Positions 35,096 through 46,183 of a DNA stretch of 64,000 bases are shown in pieces. A model generated the notes under the pieces. That model worked only from the letters and a program-made list of their open reading frames with translations, was not told the origin of the DNA and ran no database searches. Made by a program: the position numbers and the translations under genes. Source of the DNA: Pseudomonas abieticivorans (GTDB lineage: Bacteria > Pseudomonadota > Gammaproteobacteria > Pseudomonadales > Pseudomonadaceae); NCBI RefSeq assembly GCF_023509015.1, contig NZ_CP094975.1, positions 2,303,501 through 2,367,500 of the forward strand. The letters run 5' to 3'. Numbering within the stretch: position 1 is the stretch's first letter; each line of letters starts with the position of its first letter.

Positions 35096-35761
35096 ATGGC
35101 TTACCAGTTCAATTTCCAACCGGTGCTCGCCAACAGTGACCTGCTGTTGCGCGGCGCCCTGTTCACCCTGGAACTGACGGCCATCGGCGCCCTGCTCGGC
35201 GTTGGCCTGGGCATCATTGGCGGCGTGGTGCGGGCCTGGAAGATCCGCCCGTTCGCGGCGATCTTCGGCGTGTACGTCGAACTGATCCGCAACACGCCGT
35301 TCCTGGTGCAATTGTTCTTCATCTTCTTCGGGCTGCCGTCGCTGGGCATCAAGATCACCGAGTGGCAAGCCGCCGTGCTGGCCATGGTGATCAACCTGGG
35401 CGCCTACTCCACGGAGATCATCCGGGCCGGCATCCAGGCCGTGCCCCGCGGGCAACTGGAAGCGGCGGCGGCGCTGGCGATGAGCCGCGCCGAGGCGTTC
35501 CGCCACGTGGTGCTGCTACCGGCACTGGGCAAAGTGTGGCCGGCACTGAGCAGCCAGATCATCATCGTGATGCTGGGCTCGGCGGTGTGCTCGCAGATCG
35601 CTACCCAGGAACTGAGCTTCTACGCCAACTTCATCCAGTCGCGTAACTTCCGCGCCTTTGAAACCTACGTGCTGACCACGCTGATCTATTTGGCCATGTC
35701 GATCCTGATCCGCATGCTGCTCAATTGGCTGGGTCGACGCTTCATCACGAGGAGCCGCTGA
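35096..35761 (+). CDS. Polar amino-acid ABC transporter permease, first subunit
   Basis: A 221-residue HisM/GlnP-type membrane protein with about five helices. It has VELIRNTPFLVQLFFIFFGL near 60-80 and the EAA loop ATPase contact QAVPRGQLEAAAALAMSRAE near 113-135. Starts 15 bases after the binding-protein gene. Its stop overlaps the start of the second permease (TGATG). Confidence 0.92.
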   Translation: MAYQFNFQPVLANSDLLLRGALFTLELTAIGALLGVGLGIIGGVVRAWKIRPFAAIFGVYVELIRNTPFLVQLFFIFFGLPSLGIKITEWQAAVLAMVINLGAYSTEIIRAGIQAVPRGQLEAAAALAMSRAEAFRHVVLLPALGKVWPALSSQIIIVMLGSAVCSQIATQELSFYANFIQSRNFRAFETYVLTTLIYLAMSILIRMLLNWLGRRFITRSR

Positions 35762-36408
35762 TGGATTTCACCCTGTGGGACATCGTGCGCAACCTGCTGA
35801 TCGGCCTGCAATGGACGCTGGCGCTTACCCTGGTGGCTTTTATCGGTGGCGGGCTGATCGGCCTGCTGGTGATGACCTTGCGCATCAGCAAGCTGTCGGC
35901 GCCACGGGTATGCGCCCGCGTCTATATCGAGGTGTTCCAGGGCACGCCACTGTTGATGCAGCTGTTTCTGGTGTTTTTCGGCGTGGCCTTGCTGGGCGCC
36001 GATATTTCGCCTTGGTTAGCCGCGGCATTGGCACTGACCCTGTTTACCAGTGCCTACCTGGCCGAGATCTGGCGCGGCTGCGTCGAATCGATCGGCAATG
36101 GCCAGTGGGAGGCCTCGGCCAGCCTGGCCCTGACCCGTACCGAACAACTGCGCTACGTGATCCTGCCCCAGGCCCTGCGTATCGCCGTGGCGCCCACGGT
36201 GGGCTTCTCGGTGCAGGTGGTCAAAGGCACGGCAGTGACCTCGATCATCGGCTTTACCGAATTGACCAAGACCGGCGGCATGCTCGCCAACGCCACTTTC
36301 GAACCCTTCATGGTCTACGGCCTGGTCGCGCTGGGCTATTTCGCCCTGTGCTATCCACTGTCGCTCAGTGCCCGCTATCTGGAAAGGAGACTGCATGCCT
36401 CTGCTTAG
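35761..36408 (+). CDS. Polar amino-acid ABC transporter permease, second subunit
   Basis: A 215-residue paralogue of the preceding permease, forming the heterodimeric channel. Motifs: RVYIEVFQGTPLLMQLFLVF near 56-75 and the EAA loop SIGNGQWEASASLALTRTEQ near 113-132. ATG 35761 overlaps the previous stop by one base. Its 3' end overlaps the ATPase gene by 14 bases, so all are coupled. Confidence 0.92.
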   Translation: MDFTLWDIVRNLLIGLQWTLALTLVAFIGGGLIGLLVMTLRISKLSAPRVCARVYIEVFQGTPLLMQLFLVFFGVALLGADISPWLAAALALTLFTSAYLAEIWRGCVESIGNGQWEASASLALTRTEQLRYVILPQALRIAVAPTVGFSVQVVKGTAVTSIIGFTELTKTGGMLANATFEPFMVYGLVALGYFALCYPLSLSARYLERRLHASA

Positions 36409-37126
36409 AATTTCCGCGCTGCATAAATACTACGGCGAGCACCACGTGCTCAAAGGCATCGACCTGACCGTGGAAGAGGGCCAGGTGGTGGCGATCATCG
36501 GCCGCAGCGGCTCGGGCAAAAGCACCCTGCTGCGCACCCTGAACGGCCTGGAGTCGATCAACGACGGCGTGATCGAAGTAGACGGCGAATACCTCGACGC
36601 CGCTCGGGCCGACCTGCGCAGCTTGCGCCAGAAAGTGGGCATGGTGTTCCAGCAGTTCAACCTGTTCCCGCACTTGAGCGTGGGCGAAAACGTGATGCTC
36701 GCGCCTCAGGTCGTGCAGAAGGTACCGAAAGCCAAAGCCGCTGAACTGGCGCGCACCATGTTGGAACGGGTGGGCCTGGGCGAGAAGTTCGACGCCTTCC
36801 CCGATCGCCTGTCCGGTGGCCAGCAACAGCGCGTGGCGATTGCCCGGGCGCTGGCCATGTCGCCAAAAGTGCTGCTGTGCGACGAAATCACCTCGGCGCT
36901 GGACCCGGAACTGGTCAACGAGGTGCTGACTGTAGTGCGCCAACTGGCCCAGGACGGCATGACGCTGATCATGGTGACCCATGAAATGCGCTTTGCCCGC
37001 GAGGTGGGCGACAAGTTGGTGTTCATGCACCAGGGCAAGGTGCATGAGGTGGGCGACCCGAAAATCCTGTTTGCCAACCCGCAAACCTCCGAACTGGCGA
37101 ATTTCATCGGCATGCAGCCTACTTAA
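36395..37126 (+). CDS. Polar amino-acid ABC transporter, ATP-binding protein
   Basis: A 243-residue GlnQ/HisP-type ATPase. Walker A IIGRSGSGKSTLLRTLNGLE near 33-50, Q-loop KVGMVFQQFNLFPH near 84, signature LSGGQQQRVAIARALAM near 140, Walker B KVLLCDEITSALDPE and H-loop MVTHEMRFAREVGD. ATG 36395 has AAGGAG six bases upstream. Last gene of the operon, followed by a REP doublet at 37144-37196. Confidence 0.94.
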   Translation: MPLLRISALHKYYGEHHVLKGIDLTVEEGQVVAIIGRSGSGKSTLLRTLNGLESINDGVIEVDGEYLDAARADLRSLRQKVGMVFQQFNLFPHLSVGENVMLAPQVVQKVPKAKAAELARTMLERVGLGEKFDAFPDRLSGGQQQRVAIARALAMSPKVLLCDEITSALDPELVNEVLTVVRQLAQDGMTLIMVTHEMRFAREVGDKLVFMHQGKVHEVGDPKILFANPQTSELANFIGMQPT

Positions 37127-37143
37127 GGTAATCGGTGACGGGC

Positions 37144-37196
37144 TCGCGAATAAATCCGCCCCTGCACGGGCCTGTAGGAGCGGATTTATCCGCGAA
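37144..37196. repeat. REP doublet after the amino-acid ABC operon
   Basis: An inverted unit (37144-37165, CGCGAATAAATCCGCCCCTG core) is followed by a forward unit (37173-37196, TGTAGGAGCGGATTTATCCG core). It lies 17 bases after the ATPase stop and before ppx, where it could protect the operon mRNA 3' end. Confidence 0.85.
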
Positions 37197-37267
37197 CGGC
37201 TATCACCCTCCACATCGGTGAAAGATCGTGGCACGATGGCAAGGTTATCGACCGAGATCCCCTGACC

Positions 37268-38770
37268 ATGCCGCAATCTCCCGCCAAGAATCTTTCCCTG
37301 ATCGCCGCCATCGACCTGGGATCGAACAGCTTCCATATGGTCGTGGCCAAAGCCCACCATACCGAGATCCGCATTCTCGAGCGCCTCGGTGAAAAGGTTC
37401 AGCTGGCGGCCGGGATCGACGAAGAGCGCATGCTCAACGAGGAATCGATGCAGCGCGGCCTCGATTGCCTCAAGCGTTTCGCCCAACTGATCATCGGCAT
37501 GCCCCCGGGCGCCGTGCGGATCGTTGGCACCAACGCCTTGCGCGAAGCGCGTAATCGCGGTGAATTTATCCGCCGCGCCGAAGAAATCCTCGGGCACCCG
37601 GTAGAAGTCATCTCTGGCCGAGAAGAAGCCCGCCTGATTTACCTGGGCGTATCGCACACCCTGGCCGACACCCCGGGCAAGCGCCTGGTAGCCGATATCG
37701 GCGGTGGCAGTACTGAATTCATCATTGGCCAGCGTTTCGAACCGCTGCTGCGCGAAAGCCTGCAGATGGGCTGCGTGAGCTATACCCAGCGTTACTTTCG
37801 CGACGGCAAGATAACGCCGGCTCGCTATGCCCAGGCCTACACGGCGGCGCGCCTGGAAATAATGAGCATCGAGAACGCCTTGCACCGGCTGAGCTGGGAT
37901 GAGGCCATCGGCTCCTCTGGCACCATCCGCGCCATTGGCTTGGCCCTGAAGGCTGGCGGCCACGGCACTGGCGACGTCAATGCCGAAGGCCTGGCCTGGC
38001 TAAAGCGCAAGCTGTTCAAGCTGGGTGACGTGGACAAAATCGACTTCGAGGGCATCAAGCCCGACCGGCGCACCATATTCCCGGCCGGCATGGCGATTCT
38101 GGAGGCGATTTTCGATGCCCTGGAACTGCAACGCATGGAGCACTGCGACGGCGCCCTGCGTGAAGGCGTGCTGTACGACCTGTTGGGCCGCCACCACCAC
38201 GAGGACGTGCGCGAACGCACCCTGAGTTCGTTGATGGAGCGCTATCACGTGGACCAGGAACAAGCGCTGCGCGTCGAGCGCAAGGCGCTTCATGCCTTTG
38301 ACCAAGTGGCTGCAGACTGGGACCTGGAAGACGGGATCTGGCGCGAACTACTGGGTTGGGCGGCAAAAGTCCACGAAATCGGGCTGGATATCGCCCATTA
38401 CCACTACCACAAGCACGGCGCCTACCTGATCGAGCATTCCGACCTGGCCGGGTTTTCCCGCGAAGACCAGCAAATGCTCGCCCTGCTGGTGCGCGGCCAC
38501 CGCCGCAACATCCCCAAGGACAAGTTTGCCGACTTCGGCAAGGAAGGCACCAAGCTGATCCGCCTGTGTGTGCTGCTGCGCTTCGCGATCCTGTTCCACC
38601 ACATCCGTGGTACCCAGGAAATGCCGCAAGTGAAGCTGCACGCCAACGGTAACAGCCTGGACGTGGAGTTCCCCGATGGTTGGCTGGAAAACAACCAACT
38701 GACCCAGGCCGACTTCGGCATTGAAGCCGAGTGGCTGAGCCGGGTCGGCGTTACCCTCAGCGCACGCTGA
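37268..38770 (+). CDS. ppx: Exopolyphosphatase
   Basis: Hydrolyses terminal phosphate from polyphosphate (and often the pentaphosphate of pppGpp). The 500-residue protein has the ASKHA N-domain ([40 protein letters not shown]), [20 protein letters not shown], and the phosphate loop [15 protein letters not shown] near 140-155. The C-terminal HD-like helical domain with [17 protein letters not shown] and [13 protein letters not shown] is complete. Its last 14 bases overlap the end of ppk on the other strand. Confidence 0.97.
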   Translation: MPQSPAKNLSLIAAIDLGSNSFHMVVAKAHHTEIRILERLGEKVQLAAGIDEERMLNEESMQRGLDCLKRFAQLIIGMPPGAVRIVGTNALREARNRGEFIRRAEEILGHPVEVISGREEARLIYLGVSHTLADTPGKRLVADIGGGSTEFIIGQRFEPLLRESLQMGCVSYTQRYFRDGKITPARYAQAYTAARLEIMSIENALHRLSWDEAIGSSGTIRAIGLALKAGGHGTGDVNAEGLAWLKRKLFKLGDVDKIDFEGIKPDRRTIFPAGMAILEAIFDALELQRMEHCDGALREGVLYDLLGRHHHEDVRERTLSSLMERYHVDQEQALRVERKALHAFDQVAADWDLEDGIWRELLGWAAKVHEIGLDIAHYHYHKHGAYLIEHSDLAGFSREDQQMLALLVRGHRRNIPKDKFADFGKEGTKLIRLCVLLRFAILFHHIRGTQEMPQVKLHANGNSLDVEFPDGWLENNQLTQADFGIEAEWLSRVGVTLSAR

Positions 38771-40985
38771 GGATAGGGTTGCTCAGGCGTTCCAGCAGAA
38801 TGTCCTGAGCGCTGCGTGGGTTCTGGTTGCCGGTCGGCGTGCTGCGCACGTAGCGGCCGTCGGACTGCAGGATCCACGAGTGGGTGTTGTCGGTCAGGTA
38901 GCTTTCCAGCTCCTTTTTCACCCGCAGGATCAACTTCTTGCCCTCGACCGGGAAGCAAGTTTCGACACGCTTGTCGAGATTGCGCTCCATCCAATCGGCG
39001 CTGGACAGGAACATCTGCTCTTCGCCACCGTTGAGGAAGTAGAACACCCGGGTGTGCTCCAGGAAGCGGCCGATGATCGAGCGCACGTGGATATTATGCG
39101 ACACGCCGGCGATGCCTGGCCGCAGGCAGCACATGCCTCGCACCACCAGATCGATGCGCACGCCCGACTGGCTGGCCTTGTACAACGCGCGAATGATTTT
39201 GGGGTCGGTCAGCGAGTTGAACTTGGCGATGATGTGCGCGGGCTTGCCGTCCAGGGCAAACTGCGTCTCGCGCAGGATCATGTCGAGCATGCCCTTCTTC
39301 AGGGTAAACGGCGCATGCAGCAGCTTCTTCATGCGCAGGGTCTTGCCCATGCCGATCAACTGGCTGAACAGCTTGCCCACGTCTTCACACAACGCATCGT
39401 CCGAGGTCAGCAAGCTGTAGTCGGTGTACAGGCGGGCGTTGGCCGCATGGTAGTTACCAGTACCCAGGTGGGCATAGCGCACGATTTCACCGGCTTCGCG
39501 GCGTAAAATAAGCATCATCTTGGCGTGGGTTTTAAAGCCCACCACGCCGTAGATCACCACCGCGCCGGCCGCTTGCAGGCGGCTGGCCATCTGCAGGTTG
39601 GACTCTTCATCGAAGCGTGCGCGCAATTCGATCACCGCAGTGACCTCCTTGCCGTTGCGCGCCGCGTCCACCAGGGCGTCGACGATCTCGGAGTTGGCGC
39701 CGCTGCGGTACAGCGTTTGCCGCACGGCCAGCACGTGGGGGTCTTTCGCCGCTTGGCGCAGCAGGTCGACCACCGGGGTAAACGATTCGAATGGGTGCAA
39801 CAGCAGGATGTCCTGCTTGCTGATCACGCTGAAAATGTTCTCGCTGTTTTGCAACAGCTTGGGGATCTGCGGCGTGAACGGCAGGTATTGCAGCTCCGGG
39901 TGGCTGTCAAGGCCAGTGATGCTGAACAGGCGCGTCAGGTTGACCGGGCCATTGACCTGATACAACTCGCTCTCGGCCAGGCTGAACTGCTTGAGCAGGT
40001 AGTCTGACAGGTGCTTGGGGCAGGTATCGGCCACTTCCAGGCGTACGGCATCGCCGTAGCGACGCGAAAACAGCTCGCCGCGCAGGGCGCGGGCCAAGTC
40101 CTCGACGTCTTCGGTGTCCACGGCAAGGTCGGCGTTACGGGTCAGGCGGAACTGGTAGCAGCCCTTGACCTTCATGCCTTGGAACAGGTCATCGGCATGG
40201 GCATGGATCATCGACGACAGGAACACGTAGTTGTCGCCGGTACCGCCCACTTCTTCCGGCACCCGGATAACCCGTGGCAGCAGGCGCGGTGCCGGGATAA
40301 TTGCCAGGCCGGAATCGCGGCCGAAGGCGTCGATGCCCTCAAGCTCGACGATAAAGTTCAGGCTCTTGTTCACCAGCAACGGGAACGGGTGGGTCGGGTC
40401 CAGGCCGATCGGGGTGATGATCGGGGCAATTTCGTCGCGAAAATAGCGACGCACCCAGGTTTTGATCTTGGTGGTCCAGTGGCGGCGACGGATGAAGCGA
40501 ACCTGGTGTTTTTCCAGCTCCGGCAACAGGATGTCGTTGAGGATCGCGTACTGGCGATCGACGTGGCCGTGCACCAGCTCACTGATGCGCGCCAGCGCCT
40601 GGTGCGGCTGCAGGCCGTCGGCACCGGCCTGTTCACGGGCGAAGGTGATCTGCTTCTTCAAGCCCGCCACGCGAATCTCGAAAAATTCGTCGAGGTTGCT
40701 GGAAAAGATCAGCAGGAATTTCAGCCGCTCGAGCAACGGGTACGACTCATCCAGCGCCTGCTCCAGCACGCGGATGTTGAACTGCAGCTGCGACAGCTCG
40801 CGGTGGATGTACAGGCTGCTGTCATCCAACCCTGGCACCACCAGCGCCGGGGCGGGGGTGGTGGCGGCTTCGACGGCGGGCTCGGGAGCCGGTGCGGGCT
40901 CGACCGACGGCGGCGTCTCGATGACTTGCTCGATCACGGGCTGGGATTCCTTCACGGCTGTTTCGGTAAGTCCTTCGTTGTTCAT
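38757..40985 (-). CDS. ppk1: Polyphosphate kinase 1
   Basis: Makes polyphosphate from ATP. The 742-residue enzyme has the N-domain ([20 protein letters not shown] near 57-76), the catalytic phospholipase-D-like C domains with the autophosphorylated His in [20 protein letters not shown], and [20 protein letters not shown]. The first 50 residues are a Pro/Ala/Glu-rich extension that is not part of the usual core, so a start at a later codon is possible. It lies 19 bases downstream of hemB on the same strand and converges on ppx. Confidence 0.97.
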   Translation of the reverse strand: MNNEGLTETAVKESQPVIEQVIETPPSVEPAPAPEPAVEAATTPAPALVVPGLDDSSLYIHRELSQLQFNIRVLEQALDESYPLLERLKFLLIFSSNLDEFFEIRVAGLKKQITFAREQAGADGLQPHQALARISELVHGHVDRQYAILNDILLPELEKHQVRFIRRRHWTTKIKTWVRRYFRDEIAPIITPIGLDPTHPFPLLVNKSLNFIVELEGIDAFGRDSGLAIIPAPRLLPRVIRVPEEVGGTGDNYVFLSSMIHAHADDLFQGMKVKGCYQFRLTRNADLAVDTEDVEDLARALRGELFSRRYGDAVRLEVADTCPKHLSDYLLKQFSLAESELYQVNGPVNLTRLFSITGLDSHPELQYLPFTPQIPKLLQNSENIFSVISKQDILLLHPFESFTPVVDLLRQAAKDPHVLAVRQTLYRSGANSEIVDALVDAARNGKEVTAVIELRARFDEESNLQMASRLQAAGAVVIYGVVGFKTHAKMMLILRREAGEIVRYAHLGTGNYHAANARLYTDYSLLTSDDALCEDVGKLFSQLIGMGKTLRMKKLLHAPFTLKKGMLDMILRETQFALDGKPAHIIAKFNSLTDPKIIRALYKASQSGVRIDLVVRGMCCLRPGIAGVSHNIHVRSIIGRFLEHTRVFYFLNGGEEQMFLSSADWMERNLDKRVETCFPVEGKKLILRVKKELESYLTDNTHSWILQSDGRYVRSTPTGNQNPRSAQDILLERLSNPILSVR

Positions 40986-41004
40986 CTAGCGTTCCTGAAG
41001 GGCA

Positions 41005-42069
<1,065 letters not shown>

Positions 42070-42223
42070 TTATGACGGTTGCATGACAGCTTGAGTTAAC
42101 CCTGCGACTGATGACCGCAGATATTGTCCTGCCAGTCAATGTTCACGTCGAGACACATTTCGACACTTTCACCTTTGCTCACGACGGGTTAGGCTGCGCG
42201 TTCATTTCGCCAGCATCCAGAAA

Positions 42224-42805
42224 ATGCTCCAACAATTCCTGCAGGATTTCGGCTACTTAGCCCTTTTTCTCGGTACGTTTTTCGAAGGCGAGACCATTTT
42301 GGTTCTGGCCGGGTTTCTTGCGTTCCGCGGATACATGGATATCAACCTGGTCATGGTGGTTGCCTTTTTCGGCAGTTACGCCGGTGATCAGCTCTGGTAC
42401 TTCATGGGGCGCAAGCATGGGCGCAAATTGCTCGCCCGCAAGCCTCGCTGGCAGGCGATGGGCGACCGTGCGCTGAAACATATCCAGCGCCACCCGGATA
42501 TCTGGGTGCTGAGCTTTCGCTTCGTCTACGGCCTGCGCACGGTGATGCCGGTGGCCATTGGCCTGTCCGGTTACCCGCCAAGGCGCTACTTGCTGCTGAA
42601 CGGCATCGGCGCCGCCGTGTGGGCGATCGTACTGGCCCTGGCGGCTTACAAGTTCGGCGCGATCCTGGAAGGCATGCTCGGCAACATCAAAAAGTACGAG
42701 CTGTGGGTGCTGGGTGGCTTGCTGGTGCTGGGCGGCGTGCTGTGGCTGTGGCGGCGCATCAAGGCCGCGCGCTTCAACAAGGCTGAAAAAGCCAAGCTCG
42801 ACTGA
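42224..42805 (+). CDS. DedA-family membrane protein
   Basis: A 193-residue inner-membrane protein of the DedA/SNARE-associated family, linked in other bacteria to lipid-carrier translocation and membrane potential. It has the re-entrant start (FGYLALFLGTFFEGETILVL with the conserved acidic GTFFEGE), FFGSYAGDQLWYFMGRKHGR, and FRFVYGLRTVMPVAIGLSGY with the family R and P residues. Divergent from hemB. Its stop is immediately followed by the stop of the opposing desaturase gene. Confidence 0.92.
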   Translation: MLQQFLQDFGYLALFLGTFFEGETILVLAGFLAFRGYMDINLVMVVAFFGSYAGDQLWYFMGRKHGRKLLARKPRWQAMGDRALKHIQRHPDIWVLSFRFVYGLRTVMPVAIGLSGYPPRRYLLLNGIGAAVWAIVLALAAYKFGAILEGMLGNIKKYELWVLGGLLVLGGVLWLWRRIKAARFNKAEKAKLD

Positions 42806-44050
42806 TCAGCCGGCGCTACCCGTGAGCCGCCCCAGTGGGCGGCACAGGCAATACAGCCCTAATGCGCTGACCACCGTGTAAACCACCAAGGCTGGCCACG
42901 CCAACGCGCTGGCCGGCAGCAGGGCCGAGGACAGCGCCAGCGCCAGCAGTGGCACATTGAGTGCCAGGCGCATCGCCTCCACCCGCAAGGCCCAGGCCCG
43001 ATCCTCCAGCAACGCCCCCAGCACGAACAGACCAAAAGCCATGATGCCCCAGCCCAGCCACAGCGCGGGCAGCGGCAGTTGCGCGCCGTGCCCCAGCAAA
43101 TAACTGCCCAATGCCACGTACACGGCAAATTGCAGGGTCACGTACACCTGCGGCCGCCAGCCCAGTGCTATCTCGAACGGTGTGAACTGGCTCAGGTCCG
43201 GCTTGGTAAGTGGGTAGCGCTCGGCCACATCCGCAGGCCGCCAACCCGTGGGCATGAACCAGATGCGCAGCTTGTCGGCCCAGTGCCGGGTGCGCCGTGC
43301 GTCAGCGGCCAGTTGGGCATAAAACTGCAGGTTGGCCCACAGCGGGTTCCAACTGCGCAGGGGCGTGGTGACGCCGAAGATCACTGGCGTGCGCTCGTCT
43401 TCCTCTTGAAAAGTACCGAACAAACGGTCCCAAACAATGAACACCCCGCCGTAATTGCGATCCATGTAGAGAGGATTCTGCGCATGGTGGACACGATGGT
43501 TGGACGGCGTCACGAATATCCACTCGTACCAACCCAGTTTGGGTACATGGCGGGTATGCACCCAGAACTGATACAGCAAGTTCAGTGCCGCGACACTGAC
43601 GAACACCAGCAACGGCACCCCCAGCAGCGCCAGCGGCAGGTAGAAGATCCAGCTGAAAATGAAGCCCGTGCTGGTCTGGCGCAGCGCCGTGGACAGGTTG
43701 TACTCCTCGCTCTGATGGTGCACCGAATGCGCCGCCCACAGTACGTTGCGCTCATGCCCCAGGCGATGCAGCCAGTAATAGCAAAAGTCATACAGCACGA
43801 ACGCCAGCACCCAAACCCAAGCTTGATCACCCGCCAGCCTGAAGAGGCTGATGTGCTCAAGGGCAAAGGCATAGGTCAGCAGCCCAACGCTTTTGGTCAA
43901 CAAACCCGTGGTGGTGGATAACACCCCGGCACTGAGGCTGTTGATCGCGTCGGCCAGGCGATAGGTACGCAGCCCACGCCAGCGGTCGGCCAGCAACTCG
44001 ACGGCGATGAGCACGAAAAAAAAAGGGACGGCGAAGAGGATGAAATCCAT
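42806..44050 (-). CDS. Fatty acid hydroxylase / sterol desaturase-like membrane protein
   Basis: A 414-residue polytopic protein with the di-iron histidine boxes of the family: HRLGHERN near 100, HSVHHQSEEYN near 112-117 and NHRVHHAQNP near 190. The N-terminal half is the catalytic domain; the C-terminal 150 residues add four or more hydrophobic segments of no known role. Substrate unknown (lipid hydroxylation is the family theme; sterols are not made by most bacteria). ATG 44050 has GGTGG upstream and is preferred to GTG 44062. Confidence 0.87.
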   Translation of the reverse strand: MDFILFAVPFFFVLIAVELLADRWRGLRTYRLADAINSLSAGVLSTTTGLLTKSVGLLTYAFALEHISLFRLAGDQAWVWVLAFVLYDFCYYWLHRLGHERNVLWAAHSVHHQSEEYNLSTALRQTSTGFIFSWIFYLPLALLGVPLLVFVSVAALNLLYQFWVHTRHVPKLGWYEWIFVTPSNHRVHHAQNPLYMDRNYGGVFIVWDRLFGTFQEEDERTPVIFGVTTPLRSWNPLWANLQFYAQLAADARRTRHWADKLRIWFMPTGWRPADVAERYPLTKPDLSQFTPFEIALGWRPQVYVTLQFAVYVALGSYLLGHGAQLPLPALWLGWGIMAFGLFVLGALLEDRAWALRVEAMRLALNVPLLALALSSALLPASALAWPALVVYTVVSALGLYCLCRPLGRLTGSAG

Positions 44051-44162
44051 GGGGGCCACCAAAAGTTTCGTCTTCCAAGATTAGGCCCCTGCACGGTAAA
44101 ACCGTACTGGCAACGAGTGCCAAACTAGGGGACATTAACGCCATGAACCGGGAGAACCACGC

Positions 44163-44822
44163 ATGACCAAAAAAATCGCAGTAATACTTTCCGGCTGCGG
44201 CGTGTACGACGGCGCAGAGATCCAGGAAAGCGTGATCACCTTGTTGCGCCTGGATCAGCGTGGCGCCCAGGTGCAATGCTTCGCCCCCGACATCGCTCAG
44301 ATGCACGTGATCAACCACCTCACCGGCGCAGAAATGCCCGAATCGCGAAACGTGTTGGTGGAGTCGGCGCGCATAGCCCGCGGCGAGGTCAAAGCGTTAA
44401 GCGAAGCCAATGTCGATGAATTCGATGCGCTGATCGTGCCCGGCGGCTTTGGCGCGGCCAAGAATCTCTCCGACTTTGCCGTCAAAGGCGCCAACTGCAC
44501 GGTCAACCCGCAGTTGCTTGAACTGGCGGAAGCTTTTGCCGAAGCGGGCAAGCCCGTGGGGCTGATTTGTATTTCACCGGCCTTGGCGGCAAAAATCTAC
44601 GGCCCAGGCGTTACCTGCACCATCGGTACCGATGCCGACACGGCCAAGGCGATCGACAAGATGGGCGGCACCCATGAAGTGTGCGCCGTGAGCGAGATCG
44701 TCGAAGACACCGCGCGCAAGCTGGTCAGTACCCCGGCCTACATGAGCGCCAAGACCATTGGCGAGGCAGCTGCGGGGATTAATAAGCTAGTGGATCGGGT
44801 CATTGAGTTGACTCAGGAATAG
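44163..44822 (+). CDS. elbB: ElbB, DJ-1/PfpI-like glyoxalase
   Basis: A 219-residue class-I amidotransferase-like protein; E. coli ElbB has glyoxalase activity and was linked to isoprenoid synthesis. Typical sequence: KIAVILSGCGVYDGAEIQES at the N-terminus with the conserved Cys-Gly-Val-Tyr, FDALIVPGGFGAAKNLSDFA near 85 and the nucleophile segment VGLICISPALAAKIYG near 135. The start ATG 44163 follows GGGAGAACCACGC. A REP follows the stop. Confidence 0.92.
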   Translation: MTKKIAVILSGCGVYDGAEIQESVITLLRLDQRGAQVQCFAPDIAQMHVINHLTGAEMPESRNVLVESARIARGEVKALSEANVDEFDALIVPGGFGAAKNLSDFAVKGANCTVNPQLLELAEAFAEAGKPVGLICISPALAAKIYGPGVTCTIGTDADTAKAIDKMGGTHEVCAVSEIVEDTARKLVSTPAYMSAKTIGEAAAGINKLVDRVIELTQE

Positions 44823-44829
44823 GCGGCTG

Positions 44830-44875
44830 GCCCGCGGATAAATCCTAAAACAACGCCAGGATTTATCCGCGAAGA
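44830..44875. repeat. REP doublet overlapping the 3' end of the yaiI-type gene
   Basis: An inverted unit (44830-44846, CCCGCGGATAAATCCT) faces a forward unit (44856-44875, CAGGATTTATCCGCGAAGAG) with a nine-base centre. The forward unit supplies the last codons and the TAA stop (44865-44863) of the neighbouring gene. Confidence 0.8.
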
Positions 44876-45327
44876 GCGCCCCGTGCAAGTCGCGTCAGAA
44901 TCCGATCCAGGCTATTGGCGAACGCCTGCTTGTCTTTGTCGCCGTACCCCGGCGGCCCACCGCCCACCTGCCCTTGCTCGCGCAGGTCGGTGAACAGGTT
45001 ACGCACCGCCAGGCGTTCACCCATGTTTTTTTCATCAAACTCGCGGCCGCGCGGGTCCAGGGCACTAACGCCCTTCTTCACTAGCCGGTCGGCCAGCGGG
45101 ATGTCACTGCAGATCACCAGCTCACCAGGTACGGCATGCTCCACCAGGTAATCATCGGCCGCATCCGGGCCGCTGGGCACCACAATCAACTTCACGCAAC
45201 TGAATGCCGGCTTGATCTGTGGCTGCCCGGCCACCAGCACCACCTCGAACTGACGTTTCAAGGCGAACTTGACCACTTGGTCCTTGGCCGCCTTGGGGCA
45301 GGCGTCGGCATCGATCCACACGCGCAT
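44863..45327 (-). CDS. UPF0178 (YaiI/YqxD) family protein
   Basis: A 154-residue protein of the YaiI/YqxD family, with a PIN/NYN-like fold that suggests RNA or nucleotide processing, though no activity is established to my knowledge. It shows MRVWIDADACPKAAKDQVVK, VPSGPDAADDYLVEHAVPGE, VICSDIPLADRLVKKG and DLREQGQVGGGPPGYGDKDK. ATG 45327 has GGAAG six bases upstream; the frame extends 12 codons earlier without support. The last four codons and the stop fall in a REP sequence. Confidence 0.9.
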   Translation of the reverse strand: MRVWIDADACPKAAKDQVVKFALKRQFEVVLVAGQPQIKPAFSCVKLIVVPSGPDAADDYLVEHAVPGELVICSDIPLADRLVKKGVSALDPRGREFDEKNMGERLAVRNLFTDLREQGQVGGGPPGYGDKDKQAFANSLDRILTRLARGALRG

Positions 45328-45402
45328 CAAGGGCTTCCTCGTCTGAACGTTTCCAATAGCCACCTATCATACCCTCACCGCCCCCTTCCACGAGGTGCAT
45401 CG

Positions 45403-46176
45403 ATGAGCCTGATAGCGCAGTTGCAAAGCCCTGCCGACGTATTGGTGTGCGGAGCCAGCCAAGGCATCGGCCTGGCCCTGTGCGAGGCCCTGCTGGGCCG
45501 TGACGACGTGAACCAGCTTTGGGCTGTCTCTCGTCAGGCCAACGCGTCTGAGGGGCTTGCAGCGCTCCAGGCGCAGCATGGCGGGCGCCTGCACATCATC
45601 GAGTGCGATGCTCGCGACGAAGCGGCACTGGGGACGCTATTCAAAACGGTCAGCGCTACCTGCGGCCACCTGCACCTAGTTGTTTGCACGTTGGGCATCT
45701 TGCATCAGGAGGGCGCGCGCGCGGAGAAGGGCCTGGCGCAACTGGACCTGGCCAGCTTGCAGGCCAGCTTCGCGACAAACACCTTTGCCCCGATCCTGCT
45801 GCTCAAGCATTTGTTGCCGCTGCTACGCGGGCAACAACCGGCCAGCTTTGCCGCGCTATCGGCGCGGGTCGGTTCCATTGGCGACAACCGCTTGGGGGGC
45901 TGGTACAGCTACCGGGCCAGCAAGGCTGCGCTCAACCAGCTGCTGCACACCGCAAGCATCGAGCTGAAACGGCTGAACCCAGCAGCCACGGTGCTTTCGC
46001 TACACCCGGGGACTACCGATACCGAGCTGTCACGGCCGTTCCAGGCGAACGTGCCGACCGAGCAATTGTTCGAGCCGGCCTTTGCCGCAGGGCAGATCAT
46101 CGAGTTGGTGGGCCGCCTGGGCCCGGCCCACAGCGGCACCTTCTGGGCCTGGGATGGGCAGCCGATCGTGTGGTAG
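45403..46176 (+). CDS. Short-chain dehydrogenase/reductase (CsgA/YciK-like)
   Basis: A 257-residue SDR. NAD(P) motif VLVCGASQGIGLALCEALLG near 14-33, strand LVVCTLGILHQEG, the catalytic set Ser near SARVGS and Tyr/Lys in GGWYSYRASKAALNQ, and PGTTDTELSRPF. The loop after LGIL and the VCTLGIL wording are like C-factor type SDRs. Substrate unknown. It starts with GAGG upstream of ATG 45403 and converges on the exporter gene with a seven-base gap. Confidence 0.88.
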   Translation: MSLIAQLQSPADVLVCGASQGIGLALCEALLGRDDVNQLWAVSRQANASEGLAALQAQHGGRLHIIECDARDEAALGTLFKTVSATCGHLHLVVCTLGILHQEGARAEKGLAQLDLASLQASFATNTFAPILLLKHLLPLLRGQQPASFAALSARVGSIGDNRLGGWYSYRASKAALNQLLHTASIELKRLNPAATVLSLHPGTTDTELSRPFQANVPTEQLFEPAFAAGQIIELVGRLGPAHSGTFWAWDGQPIVW

Positions 46177-46183
46177 TTGCCGG

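Noticed and set aside
36365-37963. A 532-codon open frame antisense to the amino-acid ABC ATPase and ppx
   Set aside because: It crosses two well-supported genes and a REP, has no ribosome site and a composition typical of antisense shadows.
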